From contig NZ_JBDFLX010000002.1 of NCBI RefSeq assembly GCF_047237965.1, positions 186,001 through 250,000 on the forward strand: a DNA stretch of 64,000 bases, written 5' to 3'. A program made the position numbers and the translations under genes. Under the pieces are notes generated by a model. The model was given only the letters and a program-made list of their open reading frames with translations, was not told the DNA's origin and did no database searches. Shown here one piece after another: positions 62,959 to 64,000 of this stretch (positions are counted from its first letter, which is position 1; the number at the start of each line of letters is the position of its first letter). This DNA is from Noviherbaspirillum_A sp047237965. Its GTDB lineage: Bacteria; Pseudomonadota; Gammaproteobacteria; Burkholderiales; Burkholderiaceae_D.

Positions 62959-63615
62959 TCAGGCTGGCAGCGGGTCCCAGATCAGGTAGCGCACCGCGGT
63001 CGGGTTGTAGCCGTTGCACGGATTGTTGAGCTGCGGGCAGTTCGACACCAGCACCAGCAGGTCCATCTCGGCGCGCATCTCGACATACTTGCCGGGCGCC
63101 GAGATGCCGTCCTCGAAGGTCAGCCGGCCTTCCGGCGTGACCGGCACGTTCATGAAGAAATTGATGTTGGAGACCACGTCGCGCTTGTCCAGGCCGCGCG
63201 CGTCCTGGCCCAGCGCCAGCAGGTAGTTGTCGCGGCAGCTGTGCATGAAGCGCTTCTCGATGGCATAGCGCACCGTGTTGCTTTCGGAGGCGCAGGCGCC
63301 GCCCAGCGTGTCGTGGCGGCCGCAGGTGTCGGCGGTGATGGTAAGCATGGGCCGGCCGGCCGATGACATCAGCGTCGAGCCAGCGCCGAGATACAGCCTG
63401 CCTCCTGCCGCGATGGTGCGGGTGAGGCTGTAACGCTCGGACGGATCGGCCGCGCTGTAGAAGATGGTGTCGACCGCCTGGTTGCCTTCGAGGTCGACGA
63501 TGCGCAGCACCTGGCCGGCCTTGAGTTCCATCAGCCAGGGTTCGCCGGCCGGATGGATCATGTCGGCCGCGGCCAGTGCCGGGTCCAGCGTGCTTTCAGT
63601 CAGTGTGGCTTGCAT
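62959..63615 (-). CDS. DUF1989 protein, urea carboxylase-associated protein 2 (carboxyguanidine deiminase subunit)
   Basis: A 218-residue protein of the DUF1989 family in the UAAP2 position, directly before the carboxylase. Motifs: AGQVLRIVDLEGNQAVDTIFY, the metal-type segment CGRHDTLGGACASESNT, and a cysteine-containing end (SNCPQLNNPCNGYNPTAVR). UAAP1 and UAAP2 together have been reported as the two subunits of carboxyguanidine deiminase (CgdAB), turning carboxyguanidine into allophanate. Which subunit this is I leave open. Gap to the carboxylase is 84 bases, with the twin hairpins inside. Confidence 0.88.
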   Translation of the reverse strand: MQATLTESTLDPALAAADMIHPAGEPWLMELKAGQVLRIVDLEGNQAVDTIFYSAADPSERYSLTRTIAAGGRLYLGAGSTLMSSAGRPMLTITADTCGRHDTLGGACASESNTVRYAIEKRFMHSCRDNYLLALGQDARGLDKRDVVSNINFFMNVPVTPEGRLTFEDGISAPGKYVEMRAEMDLLVLVSNCPQLNNPCNGYNPTAVRYLIWDPLPA

Positions 63616-63664
63616 GGTGTTTTCCTTGTTCTGGTATGGGCATTGGCATCATCGGGTCCGGACG

Positions 63665-64000
63665 TCACAGGAAGTACCGCTCGGTATTGATATACCCGCG
63701 CTGGTTCTCCGCACAGGCGTTGCGGCACACGTCATCCATCCCCGCCGTGCCGGAGCGCCAGCAGGACAGCCGCACCGGCTTGGGGTCATAGCGGGTCGCC
63801 GGGTCCAGCGGATGCTGGCAGGCCGACAGCACCACCAGCACATTCATCTCGCAGCGCAGGTCGATGTACTGGCCTTCGCGGCGATGGGCGGCGTCGAAGC
63901 GCAGCGCGCCGTCGGCATCCGCCACCACCTTGGAAAAGAAGTTGGCATTGGCCACCAGGTCGCGCTTGCCCATGCCCCATTTGCCCAGCTCGATCAGGCA
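63665..64000 (-). CDS. DUF1989 protein, urea carboxylase-associated protein 1, partial (N-terminus outside window)
   Basis: The frame is open to the last base of the window, and 111 residues of the C-terminal part are visible. They carry GMGKRDLVANANFFSKV, LRCEMNVLVVLSACQHPLDP and the end CRNACAENQRGYINTERYFL, typical of UAAP1. It lies 49 bases before UAAP2 and is the partner subunit. The operon promoter, and any guanidine riboswitch, would lie beyond the window. Confidence 0.88.
   Translation of the reverse strand, partial: CLIELGKWGMGKRDLVANANFFSKVVADADGALRFDAAHRREGQYIDLRCEMNVLVVLSACQHPLDPATRYDPKPVRLSCWRSGTAGMDDVCRNACAENQRGYINTERYFL

Overview
The window is a high-GC stretch of a betaproteobacterial chromosome. 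Its family mix (Bug/TctC binding protein, DUF4148, DUF3240 next to an RND pump, a UAAP-type urea/guanidine operon) fits Burkholderiales, most likely Oxalobacteraceae (Herbaspirillum, Noviherbaspirillum or Massilia relatives). This placement is inferred from gene content; no rRNA or tRNA gene was recognised.

Layout. 1-5.4 kb: the tail of a protein kinase, a Tat-exported multicopper oxidase, an oxalate/formate-type antiporter and a DODA-type ring-opening dioxygenase. 6.2-11.9 kb: a tightly overlapping heavy-metal-type RND efflux operon (adaptor, pump, DUF3240, TolC-like channel). 11.9-17.6 kb: an M20 peptidase, a small outer-membrane-like protein, a half-size EamA transporter, a low-GC hipA-hipB-type toxin-antitoxin pair in reversed gene order, and a DUF4148 protein. 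17.9-25.5 kb: a tricarboxylate block with an AcnA-type aconitase, a GntR regulator with two winged helices, a solute-binding protein without a signal peptide, and TctCBA. 26.5-32.7 kb: an MFS exporter and a 1403-residue protein with 12 Sel1 repeats behind about 960 residues I do not recognise.

33.9-50.2 kb is the most interesting locus. It holds a TolC-like lipoprotein, a short HlyD-like adaptor, a 3439-residue repeat protein with a LEQRFMFDGA motif at its N-terminus, a GAF-like/HlyD fusion and a PqqD-like/M50 protease/HlyD fusion. No ABC ATPase and no RTX calcium-binding repeats are visible, so it looks like a dedicated surface-protein export and processing system distinct from classical type I secretion. 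50.3-57.2 kb: an enoyl-CoA hydratase, an IS481-family element, two small stress-type proteins, a papain-like/alpha-beta-hydrolase fusion and a short bacteriocin-like peptide. 57.4-64 kb: allophanate hydrolase, urea (or guanidine) carboxylase and its two DUF1989 partners, the last cut by the window edge. Together these form an ATP-dependent nitrogen-scavenging operon.

Repeats stand out. A roughly 620-bp inverted-repeat element flanked by hexanucleotide tracts occurs twice (25.7-26.4 kb, and 51.2-53.3 kb where the IS481 element splits it). Its hairpin stems show compensatory differences between arms. A separate 163-bp near-palindrome lies at 14.2 kb, with a degraded relative at 5.6 kb.
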